Source: an uncultured Pelagibacteraceae bacterium (GTDB lineage: Bacteria; Pseudomonadota; Alphaproteobacteria; Pelagibacterales; Pelagibacteraceae). From it: DNA of 64,000 bases. The first letter of the stretch is position 1. Each line of letters starts with the position of its first letter. The stretch is taken from positions 181,501 to 245,500 of the forward strand of contig CACBXW010000002.1 of NCBI GenBank assembly GCA_902543295.1. Reading direction: 5' to 3'. A program made the translations under genes and the position numbers. Under the pieces are notes generated by a model. The model was not told where the DNA came from. It did no database searches and worked only from the letters and a program-made list of their open reading frames with translations. Below are positions 42,056 to 54,023 of the stretch, piece by piece.

Positions 42056-42574
42056 AAATTATTTAAAAAATACTATTTTATAAATCGATTAAAAAAAAAT
42101 AATATTGATAAATTAGATAATAATACAGAAGTTATTTTCAGGAATTATCATTTAAAAAACCCTATAATAGAAATAATAAAAGTAAGAGATTACTGTAAAA
42201 AAAAAGGTATAAAAATCTATTTAGCCAATGATATAAAACTTGCACTAAAGTTAAAGCTAGATGGTGCATACTTGCCTTCATTTTATAAGAATTTTAGACA
42301 TCTAGCTTATACTCTAAGAAAAAAATTTTTGTTAATCGGGTCAGCCCATAACTTAAGAGAAATTAGACTCAAAGAAACACAATGTGTGGAATATATATTT
42401 ATTTCATCTTTATTTAAGAGGAACAAAAATTATTTAGGAGCGTATAAATTTATCAGTCTAAAAAAGCTTACAAGAAAAAGGATCATTGCTCTTGGAGGAA
42501 TTTCCGAAGAAAACTTTAAACAATTTAGACTTACGAAATGTATTGGTTTTAGTGGAATAAGTTATTTCGAGTAA
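42050..42574 (+). CDS. ThiE/TenI-like TIM-barrel protein, divergent
   Basis: IKIYLANDIKLALKLKLDGAYLPS, LIGSAHNLREI, IIALGGISEENF. Confidence 0.7.
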   Translation: MHKLFKKYYFINRLKKNNIDKLDNNTEVIFRNYHLKNPIIEIIKVRDYCKKKGIKIYLANDIKLALKLKLDGAYLPSFYKNFRHLAYTLRKKFLLIGSAHNLREIRLKETQCVEYIFISSLFKRNKNYLGAYKFISLKKLTRKRIIALGGISEENFKQFRLTKCIGFSGISYFE

Positions 42575-42603
42575 AAAAAAGGCCCTATTTCTAGGGCCTT
42601 TTT
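42573..42603. terminator. Bidirectional Rho-independent terminator between convergent genes
   Basis: aaaaaaaa-ggcccta-tttc-tagggcc-ttttt. Confidence 0.9.
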
Positions 42604-42625
42604 GTAAATTTAGATTTTACTTAAC

Positions 42626-43567
42626 TTAGAAGTTAAATCCAACGCTTAACTCGTAATGCTCTCTATCATTTGTTGTAGAGTGATTTACACTGTCAACATT
42701 ATGAAGTGAACCGCTTATGCTTAAAGATCCCATTGTGTATGAGAAAGATACAGCAGACGAATCCTGGTCTGGAGTAGTCGTGCTTGTCTCAATTGTATGA
42801 GCTCCGTAAGATACAGCTAAGTCATCATTAACTTGGTATGATACACCAACACCTGTTGACTCGTAATCAACACCTGACTCGTTATCTTTTTCAGAGAACT
42901 GTATACCAGCTGTAATTCCACCGATTGCATACTTAGCATACATAGTGTCATTTGTGCTTTTTGTGTTTGTAGTCTTCTCTACATCACCCTGTGCATAACC
43001 AATAGTTAAACCTTCCATACCAGTATATTCAATACCGTACTCAGTGTTTGATACATCAGTTACCGCATCTGCTGCGTTTACGTAAGTAATGTTAGCAGTT
43101 AAACCTGAATCGTGGCTGTATGTGTATGAGAACATATTGTCTCCTCCACCACCACCGATTAAAGTAGTCTCTGCTCCTGTTACAACATCCCATGGCTCTT
43201 GGTAAGCTGTTGGCATTACGTCATCTTTTGCACCAACTGCTGAACTTCCACCGTGACCAAAGAACGCTAATGTTCCTGCATCACCTAAATCAAATGTGAT
43301 TGAGTGAGTGTCATAAACGTTACCACCACCTACGTCATCGTTATCGATTTCGAAAGATAGTGTTACACCAATGTCATTTACATCACCTGATGCAGACATA
43401 GTGATTGAGTCGCCCATAGTCCAACCTTGACCAGTAGTTTCTTTTTCGTCACCACCTGAATATGTCAAAGAAGCTGAACCTGTAGCTGTTAACTCAGCTG
43501 CTGATACTGAACCAGCAACTAGGGAACCAGCAAGTGCTGTTAACCCTATTTTTTTAAAGTTGTCCAT
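42626..43567 (-). CDS. Outer-membrane porin
   Basis: Signal peptide MDNFKKIGLTALAGSLVAGSVSAAELTATGSASLTYSG; repeated amphipathic beta strands; C-terminal ELSVGFNF. Confidence 0.9.
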   Translation of the reverse strand: MDNFKKIGLTALAGSLVAGSVSAAELTATGSASLTYSGGDEKETTGQGWTMGDSITMSASGDVNDIGVTLSFEIDNDDVGGGNVYDTHSITFDLGDAGTLAFFGHGGSSAVGAKDDVMPTAYQEPWDVVTGAETTLIGGGGGDNMFSYTYSHDSGLTANITYVNAADAVTDVSNTEYGIEYTGMEGLTIGYAQGDVEKTTNTKSTNDTMYAKYAIGGITAGIQFSEKDNESGVDYESTGVGVSYQVNDDLAVSYGAHTIETSTTTPDQDSSAVSFSYTMGSLSISGSLHNVDSVNHSTTNDREHYELSVGFNF

Positions 43568-43786
43568 ATTAAGTACTCCTTATTAATTGTTTAATATTAA
43601 ACACAAATCTTTTATCAAAAAGTCCCTAAAACACTTATCTTTTAAAGAAAATTCTCTAATTTTATCTAAATATGTTGCAAATATACATCACAAAAATACA
43701 ATTAAATTAAGGTTTATTTGAAGAAATAAATATAAATATTAAAATTATTGTAAATAATCTAAAAAATTGTGAATTAAATAAAAAAT

Positions 43787-44347
43787 ATGAAATTCCGAAT
43801 CATTTACTTTTTAATAGTTTCTTTATTAATAAGCGGCTGTAACGGTAAAATACCAGGCGCAGATGCGAGGAAAATACCACCTCAAGCTCAAGATAGAGTA
43901 AAAAAAAATATAGAAGAAGGTAGAGGTTTTACGCTTATGAGCTCAACAAATAAAAATATTGGGGAATTTGATTTTGCAAGTTCTAATGAACTTTGGAGAG
44001 CTTCTTTAGATACATTAGAATTTATGCCTTTAGCACTTGCAAATTATAGTGGAGGTATAATAGTTACCGATTGGTATAGTGATGGTTCATCGACCGATGA
44101 GTCTGTTAAAATTTCTGTTAGATTCTTAAGTAACGAAGTAAGATCTGATGCATTAGCAATAAAAGTTTTTTATAAAAACTGTTCGATGCAAAACAGTTGT
44201 CAAGTAACGGACAGATCGAGTGAACTAGCGTCAGAATTATCAAAAAAAATATTAAATCTAGCAGCAATTTATGAAAAAGATACTCAAGCTAAGAAAAAAA
44301 GAAAATACATAAATGAAGCTTTAAGAACAGACGAAAACGACCAATAA
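43787..44347 (+). CDS. DUF3576-like lipoprotein
   Basis: Lipobox [37 protein letters not shown]. Confidence 0.8.
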   Translation: MKFRIIYFLIVSLLISGCNGKIPGADARKIPPQAQDRVKKNIEEGRGFTLMSSTNKNIGEFDFASSNELWRASLDTLEFMPLALANYSGGIIVTDWYSDGSSTDESVKISVRFLSNEVRSDALAIKVFYKNCSMQNSCQVTDRSSELASELSKKILNLAAIYEKDTQAKKKRKYINEALRTDENDQ

Positions 44348-44358
44348 AATCTTTTATT

Positions 44359-46902
44359 GTGGAAAGATATAATTTCAAAAAAATTGAGGAAAAATGGCAA
44401 AAATTTTGGTCAGATAATGAATCTTATCTAACAAAACTCGATAAAAATAAAAAAAAATTTTATTGCCTAGAAATGTTTCCATATCCATCAGGAAGAATTC
44501 ATATGGGTCATGTGCGTAACTATACAATTGGTGATGTATTATCAAGATATAAGTCTTTAAAAGGCTATAATGTTTTACATCCAATGGGATGGGATGCTTT
44601 TGGAATGCCCGCTGAAAATGCGGCTAGGGATAATAAGTTAGATCCAAAAGAATGGACTAACAAAAATATAAATGCAATGAAAAACCAACTTAAGAAACTT
44701 GGTCTTTCGATAGATTGGAGTAGGGAAATTTCTACTTGTTCAGAAGAATATTATAAACATCAACAAATTTTTTTCTTAGAGCTATTAGAAAAACAACTTG
44801 TTTATAGAAAAGAAAACTACGTTAATTGGGATCCTATAGATGAAACCGTACTAGCAAACGAACAAGTAATTGATGGAAGAGGATGGCGATCTGGTGCGAT
44901 AGTTGAAAGAAAGAAACTAAGTCAATGGTTTTTCAATATATCAAAATTTTCAGAGGAGTTGCTTGAAGGTTTGAATGAATTAGATAATTGGCCCAATAAG
45001 GTTAAGATAATGCAAAAAAATTGGATTGGTAAATCCTTTGGATGCGAGATCGTATTTGATATAAAAGGAGATCTACCTATAAAAAAAATAAAATGTTTTA
45101 CAACTAGGCCAGATACATTATTCGGATTTTCTTTTTTAGCACTTTCTGTAGATCACGAATTATCGAATTTTTATAGATCAGACAAAGAATTTTTAAAATT
45201 TAAAGAAGAATGTTCAAAAACAGGTACGACAGAAGAAGCAATTGCTGTCGGTGAAAAAATTGGATTTAAGACTGACCTTTTTGCAATTAATCCACTAAAC
45301 CCAGAACAAAAAGTTCCTGTATATTTTGCAAATTTTGTTTTAATGGATTATGGCTTTGGTGCAGTGTTTGGTTGTCCTGCACATGATCAGAGAGATTTTG
45401 ACTTTGCAAAAAAATATAACTTGGAAATAAAAACCGTTGTCAAACCTAAAGACAAAGACTTAGATTTTGAGGTTGTTGACGAGGCTTATTCTGGACCTGG
45501 TACATTGATTAACTCTGAGTTTTTGAATGGACTTGAGGCGCCAAAACAATCAGTATTTGAGACAATTAAAATTTTAGAAAAAAGAGAACTGGGGAGAAAA
45601 AAGATAAATTATAGACTTAAGGATTGGGGCGTGTCTCGACAAAGATACTGGGGCTGCCCAATTCCAGTAGCATATGATGAAGATGGAAATGTGCACCCAA
45701 TACCAAGAGATATGTTGCCAGTAAAATTACCAGAAAATATAGATCTTGAAATAAAAGGAAATCCACTAGATAGCCAAAATGAGTGGAAGAAAATAAATAT
45801 AGGTGGAAAAAAAATGACTAGAGAAACAGACACACTAGATACTTTTGTTTGCTCTTCTTGGTATTACTTAAGATTTTGTTCTCCAAATGAAAGAGGTTAT
45901 GGTTTCAAGAAAGAGGACATAGATTATTGGATGCCTGTTGATCAATATATCGGTGGTGTCGAACATGCAATTCTGCACTTACTTTACTCTAGGTTTTTTA
46001 TGAGAGCGATAGATTATAAAAATGAGAATTTTAATATTAAAGAACCATTTCAGAATTTATTTACACAAGGAATGGTCTGTCATGAAACTTACAAAGATGA
46101 AAAAGAAAATTGGTTGAGCCCTAATGAGGTTGAAAAAATAAATAACAGGTTTGTTATTAAAGGTTCCAAAGATAAATTTGTCAAAGTTGGCCCATCAGAA
46201 TCAATGTCAAAATCAAAGAAAAATGTGATTGATCCAGAATATATTATAGAAAATTATGGAGCTGATTCAGTAAGGCTTTTTATATTATCAGACTCTCCTC
46301 CAGAAAAGGATATCCAGTGGTCGGACCAAGGGATGGCATCTTCTTACAAGTTTATTCAAAAACTTTGGGTATTACACAACGAAATTAAAAAGAAAATATT
46401 AACAGAAAAAAAAATTAAAAAAGATATTATTTTAGAGAAATTTACTAATCAAATAATTTCAAAGATTACAAATAATCTAGAAAAATTTAATTATAATGTG
46501 ATTATTGCAAATATGTATGAAACCTATAATCATTTAAAAAATTACATAAAAGACTATAGGGATTTAGAAAACTTGGAAGAAAATTATAAAAAAATTCTAA
46601 TTTGTTTCTCCCCAGTTATTCCACATTTTACAAATGAGTGTTTAGAAAACCTTAATGTAAAAGAAAAAATAACTTGGCCTGAATATGATGAGACACTATT
46701 GGATGAAGAAAAAATTAAAATAATTATTCAGGTAGATGGTAAAAAAAGAGCTATATTAAGTGTGAAAAAGGGTGAAGAAAAAGATAAAATTTTAAAAATT
46801 GCCAAAAATGAAAATATTATAAAAAAATACCTAGATGTGAAAGGAGTAAAAAAAGTAATATTTGTTAAAGATAGGATTATGAATATTTTAACTAATGATT
46901 AA
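44359..46902 (+). CDS. leuS: Leucyl-tRNA synthetase (GTG start)
   Basis: [38 protein letters not shown]. Confidence 0.99.
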   Translation: MERYNFKKIEEKWQKFWSDNESYLTKLDKNKKKFYCLEMFPYPSGRIHMGHVRNYTIGDVLSRYKSLKGYNVLHPMGWDAFGMPAENAARDNKLDPKEWTNKNINAMKNQLKKLGLSIDWSREISTCSEEYYKHQQIFFLELLEKQLVYRKENYVNWDPIDETVLANEQVIDGRGWRSGAIVERKKLSQWFFNISKFSEELLEGLNELDNWPNKVKIMQKNWIGKSFGCEIVFDIKGDLPIKKIKCFTTRPDTLFGFSFLALSVDHELSNFYRSDKEFLKFKEECSKTGTTEEAIAVGEKIGFKTDLFAINPLNPEQKVPVYFANFVLMDYGFGAVFGCPAHDQRDFDFAKKYNLEIKTVVKPKDKDLDFEVVDEAYSGPGTLINSEFLNGLEAPKQSVFETIKILEKRELGRKKINYRLKDWGVSRQRYWGCPIPVAYDEDGNVHPIPRDMLPVKLPENIDLEIKGNPLDSQNEWKKINIGGKKMTRETDTLDTFVCSSWYYLRFCSPNERGYGFKKEDIDYWMPVDQYIGGVEHAILHLLYSRFFMRAIDYKNENFNIKEPFQNLFTQGMVCHETYKDEKENWLSPNEVEKINNRFVIKGSKDKFVKVGPSESMSKSKKNVIDPEYIIENYGADSVRLFILSDSPPEKDIQWSDQGMASSYKFIQKLWVLHNEIKKKILTEKKIKKDIILEKFTNQIISKITNNLEKFNYNVIIANMYETYNHLKNYIKDYRDLENLEENYKKILICFSPVIPHFTNECLENLNVKEKITWPEYDETLLDEEKIKIIIQVDGKKRAILSVKKGEEKDKILKIAKNENIIKKYLDVKGVKKVIFVKDRIMNILTND

Positions 46903-47347
46903 ATTTAAAAAAATATTGTTTTTGCTGTTCATTTTACAAGCTTGTTCTTACGAACCAATTCTTACAAAAAGAAACTATGATTTTAATTTTGGTGCAATTA
47001 ATACATCAGGAGACGCAACTATAAACAAAACCATAAAAGATAAACTCATTAGCAGAACTAGTGGAAATAACAAATTTGATCTGCTCCTTAAATCAAAAAA
47101 AAATAGAGAAATAGTAAGTTCAGATACTAAGGGAGACCCCAAAATATATAGCTTGATAATAATTGTAGAATATTTCGTTTCAAAAGATGGTGAGGACATT
47201 TATCAAAACAAAATAATAAAACAAACTACGTATAATAATCTAAGTGACAAATATGAATTATCTCAATACGAGGAAGGAATTATAAAAAATTTGTCTGACA
47301 TTTTATCAAATGAAATACTGTTCTCAGTTAAAACAATAAGTGAATGA
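46895..47347 (+). CDS. lptE: LPS-assembly lipoprotein LptE-like
   Basis: Lipobox [10 protein letters not shown]; leuS-lptE-holA synteny. Confidence 0.8.
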   Translation: MIKFKKILFLLFILQACSYEPILTKRNYDFNFGAINTSGDATINKTIKDKLISRTSGNNKFDLLLKSKKNREIVSSDTKGDPKIYSLIIIVEYFVSKDGEDIYQNKIIKQTTYNNLSDKYELSQYEEGIIKNLSDILSNEILFSVKTISE

Positions 47348-48321
47348 TTAAAAAATACTTTGAATTAAAAAATACAAATATAAATTTGAATTATATATAT
47401 CTAATTCATGGAAAAAATGAAGGACTTCAAAAACAAATACTAGATGAAAATTTTCTTAAGGATTTTAAAGGATCAATAAATAAATATGAACAAAACGAGT
47501 TTATAGAAAATTATGACATTATATTAAACGAAATTCTCACAAAATCTTTATTTGAAATTGAAAAAGTAATAATTATTTCAAGAGCAGATGATAAAATTTC
47601 AAAATATATTGAAGAGATTTTAGATAAAAATTTAAAAGATATCAAAATAATTTTAAAAAGTAGCATACTAGAAAAGAAATCAAAATTAAGAAATTTATTT
47701 GAAAAGAATAATTCTTTAGTTGCAATACCTGTTTATCCAGATGATGCAAAAAATTTATCATTGTTAGTTATGGAATTTATTAATAAAAATAATATAAAGT
47801 TATCTAGGGAGTCGATAAATTTACTCGTGGATAGGTCACAAGGAGATAGAGCTAATTTAAAATTAGAACTTGAAAAAATATTAAATTATTCATTAACAAA
47901 TAAAAAAATCGATACACTAAATGTTAAGAACTTAACAAATTTATCTGAAAATTATAGTGTGAATATACTTGCAGATAATTATCTTGCTAAAAATAACAAG
48001 GTTGTTTCAAAAATTTTAAACGAAAATAACTATACTGATGAAGATTGTATCTTAATACTAAGAACACTATTGAGTAAATCAAAAAGACTAATGAATATTA
48101 TTGAAAGATATAATGAAACCAAGAACTTAAATGAAGTGATATCTACCATTAAGCCTCCAATCTTTTGGAAGGATAAAGAAATAGTAAAAAAACAAGCAAG
48201 TAGTTGGAAAATTAAAGATCTTAAAAATAAAATTTACAATATAAATGAAGTTGAAGCTATGATTAAGGGAAATTCAAAGAGCTCATTAAATTTGTTATCA
48301 GATTTTATTGTAAATTATTAA
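47344..48321 (+). CDS. holA: DNA polymerase III delta subunit
   Basis: YLIHGKNEGLQKQIL...; DRSQGDRANLKLELEKIL; synteny. Confidence 0.88.
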   Translation: MIKKYFELKNTNINLNYIYLIHGKNEGLQKQILDENFLKDFKGSINKYEQNEFIENYDIILNEILTKSLFEIEKVIIISRADDKISKYIEEILDKNLKDIKIILKSSILEKKSKLRNLFEKNNSLVAIPVYPDDAKNLSLLVMEFINKNNIKLSRESINLLVDRSQGDRANLKLELEKILNYSLTNKKIDTLNVKNLTNLSENYSVNILADNYLAKNNKVVSKILNENNYTDEDCILILRTLLSKSKRLMNIIERYNETKNLNEVISTIKPPIFWKDKEIVKKQASSWKIKDLKNKIYNINEVEAMIKGNSKSSLNLLSDFIVNY

Positions 48322-49169
48322 TAATTTTTTTTTATAACATCAATAAGCCTGTCAAGCTGATCTATTCCTTTATACTCAATTGATAGAATTCCAGAATTAT
48401 TTTTTTTGTTATTCAGAACAACTCTCATGCCGATTTTCTGAGATAGATCACGTTCTGTTTCAAGTATATTTGAATCCTTTGACTTAAAAGATTTGGTAGA
48501 TCCATTTTTAAAAATTCTAACTAAACTTTCTAACTGTCTTACAGATAGTTTTTTTTTAATTATTTTATCTGTTAATAAAAGTGCATTTTCTAAACCAACT
48601 AAAACTTTAGCATGACCTTGTGAAATTTTATTATTTCTTATTAACTCTAGTATCTTTTCTGGTAGAGATAGTAAACGAATAGAGTTTGAAATATGCGATC
48701 TACTTTTTCCAATAAACTGGGAAACTTTTTCGTGATCGTATCCAAAATTTTTTATAAGATTATTGTAACTTTCAGCCTCCTCTACAGGATTTAGATCTTT
48801 CCTCTGAACATTTTCTATAATCGCTAATTCTAATGATTTTAGATTATCTGCATCAATAATGACTACAGGCACTTCATGAAGACCAGCTGATTGAGCTGCT
48901 TGCCATCTTCTTTCGCCTGCTATTAATTCAAATTTATCGTCTTGATCATCTGATTTTCTAACAATCAATGGTTGGATTATGCCTCTTTCTTTAATCGAAT
49001 TTTTTAATTCTTCTAAAGCCTCCTTTTCAAATAATTTTCTAGGTTGATTTTTATTTGGAACTATAGAACTTATAGAAATTTTATCTTTAGAAGACTTTAT
49101 GTCACTATCTCCTATTAGTGAAGATAGGCCTCTACCTAAGCCCTTCTTACTTTTAAAAGGATTTATCAT
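48318..49169 (-). CDS. parB: Chromosome-partitioning protein ParB
   Basis: GLGRGLSSLIGD, LIAGERRWQAAQSAGL, ENVQRKDLNPVEEAE. Confidence 0.98.
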   Translation of the reverse strand: MINPFKSKKGLGRGLSSLIGDSDIKSSKDKISISSIVPNKNQPRKLFEKEALEELKNSIKERGIIQPLIVRKSDDQDDKFELIAGERRWQAAQSAGLHEVPVVIIDADNLKSLELAIIENVQRKDLNPVEEAESYNNLIKNFGYDHEKVSQFIGKSRSHISNSIRLLSLPEKILELIRNNKISQGHAKVLVGLENALLLTDKIIKKKLSVRQLESLVRIFKNGSTKSFKSKDSNILETERDLSQKIGMRVVLNNKKNNSGILSIEYKGIDQLDRLIDVIKKNY

Positions 49170-49966
49170 GCAGCACTCTCCACTGGTTTATCTTGTTCTA
49201 AGAATTCATCAGTAAATTCAAAGTAAGCCTTACTTCCAGGACATATTTTGTCATATATTAGGACAGGTATTCCGTGAGATGGTGCCTCAGACAATCTAAC
49301 ATTTCTTGGCACAGCAGTTGAGTAAACTTTTTCTTTAAAATAGTTCCTTGCCTCTATCTCCACTTGACCCGAAAGCTTATTTCTCTTGTCGAACATTGTA
49401 AGCAGTATGCCTCTAATTTCTAATGTTGGATTTAAATTGGATTTTATCCTTTCTATAGTCTTCATGAGTTGAGTAAGCCCTTCTAATGCAAAAAATTCTG
49501 TCTGCAGCGGAACCACTAAAGAGTCGGAGGCCACCAATGCCATAATTGTAAGTAAACTTAGGGATGGAGGACAGTCAATTATTATGTAATCATACAGTGC
49601 TCTAGAATCATTTAAAATTAGGCCTAATTCGTCTTTTAATTTAAACGCCCTTCGGCTATCCCCGGCTGTTTCGACCTCAAGACCTGATAAATCAACATTT
49701 GAAGTTATTACATTTAGATTTTCAAAGCTTGATGGTTGTATAACTTCTGAAATTTTCTTATTTCCATTTAGAACACTGTAAATAGTATTCTCTGAGTTAG
49801 TTGTGTTAGTTAATCCAAGACCAGTTGAGGCATTACCTTGTGGATCTAAATCTATTACTAAAACTTTTTTTCCTTTCATTGATAGCCCTGCCGCTAGATT
49901 AATTACTGTTGTGGTTTTGCCCACTCCTCCTTTTTGATTTATTACTGAAATTATTTTTTTATCCAT
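49166..49966 (-). CDS. parA: Chromosome-partitioning ATPase ParA
   Basis: ISVINQKGGVGKTTTVINLAAGL, DLDPQGNAS. Confidence 0.98.
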   Translation of the reverse strand: MDKKIISVINQKGGVGKTTTVINLAAGLSMKGKKVLVIDLDPQGNASTGLGLTNTTNSENTIYSVLNGNKKISEVIQPSSFENLNVITSNVDLSGLEVETAGDSRRAFKLKDELGLILNDSRALYDYIIIDCPPSLSLLTIMALVASDSLVVPLQTEFFALEGLTQLMKTIERIKSNLNPTLEIRGILLTMFDKRNKLSGQVEIEARNYFKEKVYSTAVPRNVRLSEAPSHGIPVLIYDKICPGSKAYFEFTDEFLEQDKPVESAA

Positions 49967-50060
49967 TATTTTTATATATATTTTTCATTTTTATAATTTT
50001 TCTAAGACCCTCTTTAATTGTTGCGTCTCATTAAAAATTTTTTTTAAGAAAATATCTTTG

Positions 50061-50705
50061 TTAAACATTTTTTTTTTTTAGATTTGAAATTTTTACTATT
50101 AAAGATTGGTTACTTGTTAAACTTTTTTTTTCTTCATAATCAAAATTCCAATTCTCACGCGCATTATTAATAACTGTCTTTCCAGTCATACCTAAAAATA
50201 AAATAATATACTTAAATTTTTTAAAATTATTTTTTGCTATTTGAAAAATTATTGGCAAAGGTTTAAATGCTCTTGAAATTATAACATCCGTTGTTAAATC
50301 TTTTTCTCCAAAAATATTTTTTCGATGAATTTCTGAATTTAGACTAAATTTATCTGCCATTTCTCTTAAGAAAAGACTTTTGTGATAGCTCTTTTCATAG
50401 AAAATTAGCTTAAATAAAGGTTTTTTTGGTTTCATCAAAATACCTAAAACTATACCAGGTAATCCAGCGCCAGATCCCAGATCTGTGCAAACTTTTATAT
50501 CATTTTTATCAATAAAATCAATTATTTGAGCGCAATCTTCTATATGCCTTTTTTTTATGGAATTTTCAGTGCTTTTACTGATCAAATTTATTCTTTTATT
50601 TCTTGAAATAATTGCATTTGAATAGTCTTCTAATTCCTTTAATGTTCCACGTGAAACATTTGAGGATTTATCATTATATATTTTTAAAATATTCGAATCA
50701 ATCAA
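50061..50705 (-). CDS. rsmG: 16S rRNA (guanine527-N7)-methyltransferase
   Basis: [17 protein letters not shown]; mnmG-rsmG-parA synteny. Confidence 0.95.
   Translation of the reverse strand: MIDSNILKIYNDKSSNVSRGTLKELEDYSNAIISRNKRINLISKSTENSIKKRHIEDCAQIIDFIDKNDIKVCTDLGSGAGLPGIVLGILMKPKKPLFKLIFYEKSYHKSLFLREMADKFSLNSEIHRKNIFGEKDLTTDVIISRAFKPLPIIFQIAKNNFKKFKYIILFLGMTGKTVINNARENWNFDYEEKKSLTSNQSLIVKISNLKKKNV
50643..50658. promoter_or_regulatory. parS: parS centromere-like site inside rsmG
   Basis: tgttccacgtgaaaca, 15/16 match to TGTTTCACGTGAAACA. Confidence 0.9.
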
Positions 50706-52573
50706 GCTATATGCTTAATAGACTTTCTTTTAAGATGAGACAACAAAATATATACAGCAGCGGGAGTAATTCCATCTATTCTTAATGCTTGTCCCATTGT
50801 TTTAGGTCTTATTTTTTTAAATTTTGATTTTACTTCGTTTGAAAGTCCAGAAAAACTATCATAATTTAGGTTTTCTGGAATTAATAAATTTTCATCTCTT
50901 TTAAATGCTAAAATATCTGCTTTTTGCTTCTTTAAATAACCTTTATAATGTGAATTTATCTCTAGTTGTTCATCAATTTCACGTGAAAAATATGGTATAT
51001 CTGGCCATATTTCTCTTATTTTACTCATATTAACGGATTTTTGTCCTAATAACTGATTTGCCGATCGGCTCACACCATCTTTTGCAATATTTATTGCAAA
51101 TTTAGAGGCTTTTGATGGTGAAATCATCAATTTATCCATTTTAGACTGAATTATTGATAAATTAATAAATTTATCTTTATAAATCTTCTTTCTTTGATCT
51201 AACACTAGTCCTATATCAATTCCTTTTTTTGTAAGTCTAACATCTGCGTTGTCAGATCTTAATGAGAGTCTATATTCGGCCCTTGATGTAAACATTCTAT
51301 ATGGCTCTGCAACACCTTTTGTTACAAGATCATCTATCATGACTCCTATATAAGCTTCAGACCTATCTAAAATAAACGGCTCTTCTTCTTTAAAGGCTAG
51401 TGCAGCATTAGTTCCAGCGATAAGGCCTTGAGCAGCGGCTTCTTCATATCCAGTAGTTCCATTTATCTGGCCGGCTAGATAAAGGTTTTTAATTTTCTTA
51501 GTCTCCAAAGTTAAAAAAAGCTCTCTTGGATCTATAAAATCATACTCTATGGCATATCCAGGTCTTAAAATTTTAACGTTCTCTAAACCATTGATTTTAC
51601 TGCATATTTCTTGCTGTACGTCAGCAGGTAAAGATGTCGAAATTCCATTCGGATAAATTGTATGATCATTTAAACCTTCTGGCTCTAAAAAAATTTGATG
51701 TCTTTGTTTATCTGCAAATTTTTTAATTTTATCCTCTATAGAGGGGCAATATCTTGGACCTACTCCTTTTATGGTTCCAGAGTACATAGCGCTTCGTTTT
51801 ATATTTTTTGAAATAATTTTATGAACTGCTCGATTGGTATAGGTCATTCTACATGAAATCTGTTTATTGTATTTTTTTCTTGTAAGGAAAGAAAAAAAGT
51901 ATGGTTCATCATCAGCTTGCTGCTCTTCTAAATTTTCAAAATTTATTGTTCGAGAATCAAGTCTAGGCGGAGTTCCAGTTTTAAGTCTTCCTATTTTAAA
52001 ATTATACTTTTCTAACTGTTCACTTAAACCTGTTGAAGGTTTCTCATCAAACCGACCAGCTGGTATTTTATCTTCACCAATATGTATCAAACCATTTAAA
52101 AAAGTGCCAGTTGTTAAAATTATCTTAGACGATTTAATTTCTTTACCTGATTGTGTTAAAAAACCAATTATACTGTTATTTTTAAAATAGAACCTAATTA
52201 CAGGATCGCTAAAAATACTTAAATTACAGTAGTTTACAAGTTTTTGTTGCATGAATTTTTTATATAATGATCTATCACTTTGAGTTCTGGGTCCTCTAAC
52301 TGCAGGCCCCCTGCTTCTATTTAGTAATCTAAATTGGATACCTGATTTATCTGCTACTTCTCCCATCACTCCATCTAATGCATCTATTTCTCTGACTAGG
52401 TGTCCTTTTCCTAATCCACCAATTGCTGGATTACAAGACATCTCTCCTATTGTATTAAATTTGTGTGTAAACAAGGCGGTGTTAACACCCAACCTTGCAG
52501 AAGCAGCTGCTGCTTCACACCCAGCATGACCCCCTCCTATTACCACTACATCAAATGTTAATTCGTTTTTCAT
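50702..52573 (-). CDS. mnmG: tRNA uridine-5-carboxymethylaminomethyl(34) synthesis enzyme MnmG
   Basis: [45 protein letters not shown]. Confidence 0.99.
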   Translation of the reverse strand: MKNELTFDVVVIGGGHAGCEAAAASARLGVNTALFTHKFNTIGEMSCNPAIGGLGKGHLVREIDALDGVMGEVADKSGIQFRLLNRSRGPAVRGPRTQSDRSLYKKFMQQKLVNYCNLSIFSDPVIRFYFKNNSIIGFLTQSGKEIKSSKIILTTGTFLNGLIHIGEDKIPAGRFDEKPSTGLSEQLEKYNFKIGRLKTGTPPRLDSRTINFENLEEQQADDEPYFFSFLTRKKYNKQISCRMTYTNRAVHKIISKNIKRSAMYSGTIKGVGPRYCPSIEDKIKKFADKQRHQIFLEPEGLNDHTIYPNGISTSLPADVQQEICSKINGLENVKILRPGYAIEYDFIDPRELFLTLETKKIKNLYLAGQINGTTGYEEAAAQGLIAGTNAALAFKEEEPFILDRSEAYIGVMIDDLVTKGVAEPYRMFTSRAEYRLSLRSDNADVRLTKKGIDIGLVLDQRKKIYKDKFINLSIIQSKMDKLMISPSKASKFAINIAKDGVSRSANQLLGQKSVNMSKIREIWPDIPYFSREIDEQLEINSHYKGYLKKQKADILAFKRDENLLIPENLNYDSFSGLSNEVKSKFKKIRPKTMGQALRIDGITPAAVYILLSHLKRKSIKHIA

Positions 52574-52649
52574 ATTTGTAATTTATTATTGATCCTAAAA
52601 TTTACAAGAAAACACTTAAATTTGTTTAAAAAGTGAGTAATTCCAACGT

Positions 52650-53981
52650 TTATTTACCAATGCAAAAATCTTTAAAAATTGATCCTAATATCTCCTCAAC
52701 ATCAACCTGTCCCACGATAGTTCCAAGATATCTGGTTGCCAATCTTAAGTCTTCCGCCGCTTTATCAAAATCTTCTAAGGATTTTTTTTCTTCAAAATTT
52801 GTTAAATGCTCGACACATTTTTCAAGATTAGTCCTGTGTCGTTGTCTTGTAATATATATGTCATCTTGAAGAATAAATTTATTTTTTAAATTTTCTTTAA
52901 TCAAATTTATAAGTTTATCTAAATTTTTTTCCTTTTTTATTGAAATTAAAACCGTCTCATAATTTTTTATTTCTTCTGTAATATTATCATTCCCTAATTC
53001 CATTTTATTAATTACTAAAATAGAGTTTTTTGGTCGAAATTTCTTTAAAAAACTAGAAAAATCAACACTTTTGGGCTCTATAACTATTAAATTTAAATCA
53101 GCTTTTTCTGCTCTTTCTAAAGCTAATTTAATACCCTTCTTTTCAATTTCGTCTTTTGAATCTCTTATCCCGGCTGTATCAGAAATTACAACAGGATAAC
53201 CATTTAGATTAAGGTGTGCCTCAATAACATCTCTTGTCGTTCCTGCAATTTCAGAAACAATTGAAATATCTCTTTTTGATAGGTAATTTAACAAAGAAGA
53301 CTTTCCAGCGTTAGTGGGACCAACAATTGCAATTTTAAAACCTTCTCTTATTCTTTCTCCAACTTTTTGATCATTCAATATTTTATCTATCTCATTTTTG
53401 ATACTTTTAGTTTCTGAATGAATATTTTTTAAAATATTATCTGGCAAATCTTCATCAGGAAAATCAATTTTGGCTTCAATGTTTGACAATATTTTTAACA
53501 ATCTTTCTCTAAGTGAATTAAATTTATCTGAGCTTTTGCCAGACATAATTTTTAATGCTTGTCTTCTTTGGATTTCAGTTTCTGATGAAATTAAGTCAGA
53601 AATACTTTCAGCTTTTAGCAAATTTATTTTACCATTTTGAAATGCAATCTTAGTAAATTCACCTGGTTCAGCTAATCTACATCCATCTATTTTAGAAAGA
53701 GCTCTATGTATTGTATGAATTACTGCTTTACTTCCATGAACATGAAGTTCAGCCATATCCTCTCCTGTGTAGCTCTTGGGGCCAGGAAACCATAACAAAA
53801 TACCCTCGTCTATTAGTTCCTGAGTTTGTGGATCTTTAAATTTTCTTAAAGAAGCTACTTTTGGATTTGGCAAAGGTAAAAAAGTAATGTTTTTCAACAC
53901 TTTTTTTGTGTTCGGACCAGATATTCTTATTACAGAAATGCCAGAAAGTCCGGGTCCAGAGGAAAGTGCATATATGGTCAT
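52650..53981 (-). CDS. mnmE: tRNA modification GTPase MnmE
   Basis: TIYALSSGPGLSGISVIRISG, GPTNAGKSSLLN, DTAGIRDSKDEIE, C-terminal CIGK. Confidence 0.99.
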   Translation of the reverse strand: MTIYALSSGPGLSGISVIRISGPNTKKVLKNITFLPLPNPKVASLRKFKDPQTQELIDEGILLWFPGPKSYTGEDMAELHVHGSKAVIHTIHRALSKIDGCRLAEPGEFTKIAFQNGKINLLKAESISDLISSETEIQRRQALKIMSGKSSDKFNSLRERLLKILSNIEAKIDFPDEDLPDNILKNIHSETKSIKNEIDKILNDQKVGERIREGFKIAIVGPTNAGKSSLLNYLSKRDISIVSEIAGTTRDVIEAHLNLNGYPVVISDTAGIRDSKDEIEKKGIKLALERAEKADLNLIVIEPKSVDFSSFLKKFRPKNSILVINKMELGNDNITEEIKNYETVLISIKKEKNLDKLINLIKENLKNKFILQDDIYITRQRHRTNLEKCVEHLTNFEEKKSLEDFDKAAEDLRLATRYLGTIVGQVDVEEILGSIFKDFCIGK

Positions 53982-54023
53982 TTTATTATAGCTACAATAT
54001 GAATTTAATATAAAAATAATTCA

